A stretch of 64,000 bases of DNA, taken from assembly GCA_946414025.1 (NCBI GenBank), contig CAMKMX010000002.1, forward strand, positions 62,001 to 126,000. The letters run 5' to 3'. Positions 63,014-64,000 of this stretch are shown here, piece by piece. Source of the DNA: an uncultured Fibrobacter sp. GTDB lineage: Bacteria > Fibrobacterota > Fibrobacteria > Fibrobacterales > Fibrobacteraceae. A program made the position numbers and the translations under genes. Position 1 is the stretch's first letter; each line of letters begins with the position of its first letter. Below the pieces are notes generated by a model that was not told the origin of the DNA, ran no database searches, and saw only the letters and a program-made list of their open reading frames with translations.

Positions 63014-64000
63014 TTATCTTTTCAGGCACTTTTCGTAGGCTTGGACTTGTCGTTCGATAATGCCGTCCCAGGTGAAACACTCTTCGATGCGCTTCTGGGC
63101 GCCGGCGAGTAAGTCCCTTACGAGGCCGGCGTCCGAGGAGAGCTTCTTGAAGGCGCTGGCGAGGGCTTCCGGGGACTTTTCAGGGACCAGGATGCCCGAG
63201 ACGCCGTCAACGACTACGTCGGGAATCCCTCCGACGTTGCTGGCGACTACGGGGAGGCCAAGCTCCATCGCTTCGATGAGCACTACGCCCAGTCCTTCGG
63301 TATCGCCCTTGCTATCGACGATGGCGGGAAGCGTAAAGACGTTGGCGGTCCTATATTCGTTTGCAAGTTCCTCCGGCGAAAGCTTGCCCGTAAAGATGAT
63401 TTCGGCAGATTCCGGTGGCATGCTGGCGGCTTGCTTTTTCAGTTCTTCCGTCAGGTCTCCCACGCCCACGATGCGGATTTCGAACTGGTCCCTGGGCAGG
63501 TACTTGGCGGCTTCGATGAGGTAGCAGATGCCCTTGCGCTCGATGTGCCGCCCTACGAACAGGATCTTGAATTTGCCGTTTATGGCGTGAGGTTCGGGGG
63601 TTTTAGGGGAGTCTCCCCTAGGTGAGGGGGTAGCGGAAGCCGAGGCTGGAGCGAGGGGGAGGCGTTCCCCTTCCATTGTCTCTCGCTTCTCGTCTCTCGT
63701 CTCTCGTCTCTCGTCTAGGGTAGTCCCGTACGGACTCCATTCCACGTCTACGTTCCGGATGGCCTTGATCTTGCCGGCGGTAAAGCTGGAGTTGGCGAAC
63801 ACGGCCTGGGCCTGCCCGATGGCGAATTTCAGGAGGGGTTTCACCCATTTCTTTTTGCGGATGAGCAAAAGTTCCGCTCCGTGAAAATTCAGGACCAGCG
63901 GGATTTTGAACAACTTGGCAGCCCCGAGGGCGATGTAGGCGTGGGGGAATGGCCAGTGGGCGTGGATGATGTCAGGACGCCACTTGCGGCAGATGGCAAG
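63014..64000 (-). CDS. GT4-family glycosyltransferase, 5' partial, with repeat-derived insert
   Basis: The frame stays open to the right edge and encodes RPDIIHAHWPFPHAYIALG upstream of a TTG at 63913, typical GT4 sequence, so the start lies beyond the window. Within it: LVLNFHGAELLL, then VEWSPYGTTL, KILFVGRHIERKG, and the donor-site EGLGVVLIEAMELGLPVVAS. Between PYGTTL and FKILFVG is an extra segment of about 42 residues, DERRETRDEKRETMEGER followed by a Pro/Ser/Ala stretch, encoded by short tandem repeats. It is absent from ordinary GT4 proteins. Likely a surface polysaccharide enzyme. Convergent with sbcC. Confidence 0.85.
   Translation of the reverse strand, partial: LAICRKWRPDIIHAHWPFPHAYIALGAAKLFKIPLVLNFHGAELLLIRKKKWVKPLLKFAIGQAQAVFANSSFTAGKIKAIRNVDVEWSPYGTTLDERRETRDEKRETMEGERLPLAPASASATPSPRGDSPKTPEPHAINGKFKILFVGRHIERKGICYLIEAAKYLPRDQFEIRIVGVGDLTEELKKQAASMPPESAEIIFTGKLSPEELANEYRTANVFTLPAIVDSKGDTEGLGVVLIEAMELGLPVVASNVGGIPDVVVDGVSGILVPEKSPEALASAFKKLSSDAGLVRDLLAGAQKRIEECFTWDGIIERQVQAYEKCLKR
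63587..63717 (-). repeat. Repeat element inserted in frame in a GT4 gene
   Basis: On the coding strand it starts CTAGACGAGAGACGAGAGAC, a tandem GAGAGAC motif, and later has the inverted repeat AGGGGAGACTCCCCT (63605-63619). It keeps the reading frame and adds about 42 residues to the enzyme. The CTAGAC entry is shared with the repeat before ksgA. Confidence 0.65.

Overview
The window reads as chromosomal DNA of a Fibrobacter-type bacterium (phylum Fibrobacterota). The evidence is a lipoprotein with poly-serine linkers and a Fibrobacter paralogous (FISUMP, TIGR02145-like) domain, a dense set of secreted or lipid-anchored cellulases (three GH5, one GH8), runs of outer-membrane beta-barrel genes, T9SS-type C-terminal tails, and short interspersed 'GTCAT...GATCC' repeats. 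No rRNA, tRNA, CRISPR array or insertion sequence was recognised.

Layout. 1-10 kb: an operon starting with a Tc-toxin A-type giant protein (5' end outside the window), a FISUMP lipoprotein, a Cas2/SinR-like small protein, a small membrane protein and a GT1 glycosyltransferase. 10-16.6 kb: an AT-rich accessory block with a TIR-NTPase, a cassette of a 63-aa membrane protein, an LPO_1073/Vpar_1526-like protein and a DUF4365 nuclease-like protein, and a DUF1016 (YhcG) nuclease. 16.7-20.9 kb: GC-rich iorA-iorB and an LTA-synthase/sulfatase-like membrane enzyme. 21-39.2 kb: the fibrolytic region, with two convergent GH5 lipoproteins, a six-gene secreted operon (CBM-like protein, three beta-barrels, lipoprotein, GH18-like protein with a changed catalytic residue), a GH5_2 enzyme, a Gly-linker protein with a T9SS-like tail and a GH8 lipoprotein. 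39.2-44.8 kb: glycosyltransferase, ksgA, ahcY and a DXS-like enzyme. 44.9-55.3 kb: a second accessory block. 55.4-64 kb: metallophosphoesterase, Lys/Ala repeat protein, a beta-barrel pair, sbcD-sbcC and a GT4 glycosyltransferase cut by the window end.

The most interesting object is at 46.3-53.7 kb. Two divergent transcription units, a HicA-like protein plus a 37-aa Gly-rich microprotein (minus strand) and UPF1-like helicase, winged-helix protein, PLD nuclease and CARF-AAA+-HTH activator (plus strand), each start behind an excellent sigma-54 (-24/-12) promoter. The two promoters share the pattern CTGGCRC(S)TTTTTTGCA. Midway between them are two inverted repeats, where an enhancer-binding protein would bind. 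The last gene encodes exactly such a protein, with an N-terminal CARF-like ligand sensor as in RtcR. I infer a ligand-triggered, sigma-54-controlled nucleic-acid-processing defence or repair module.

Other points of note: a shared 'IAG-DA-V-KGN-N-I' motif in two adjacent genes near the TIR-NTPase, a truncated NYN-domain gene ending exactly inside an operator-like repeat, interspersed repeats that have become coding sequence in two genes, and a recurrent TATNTT-N6/7-ATG start geometry that predicts leaderless mRNAs.
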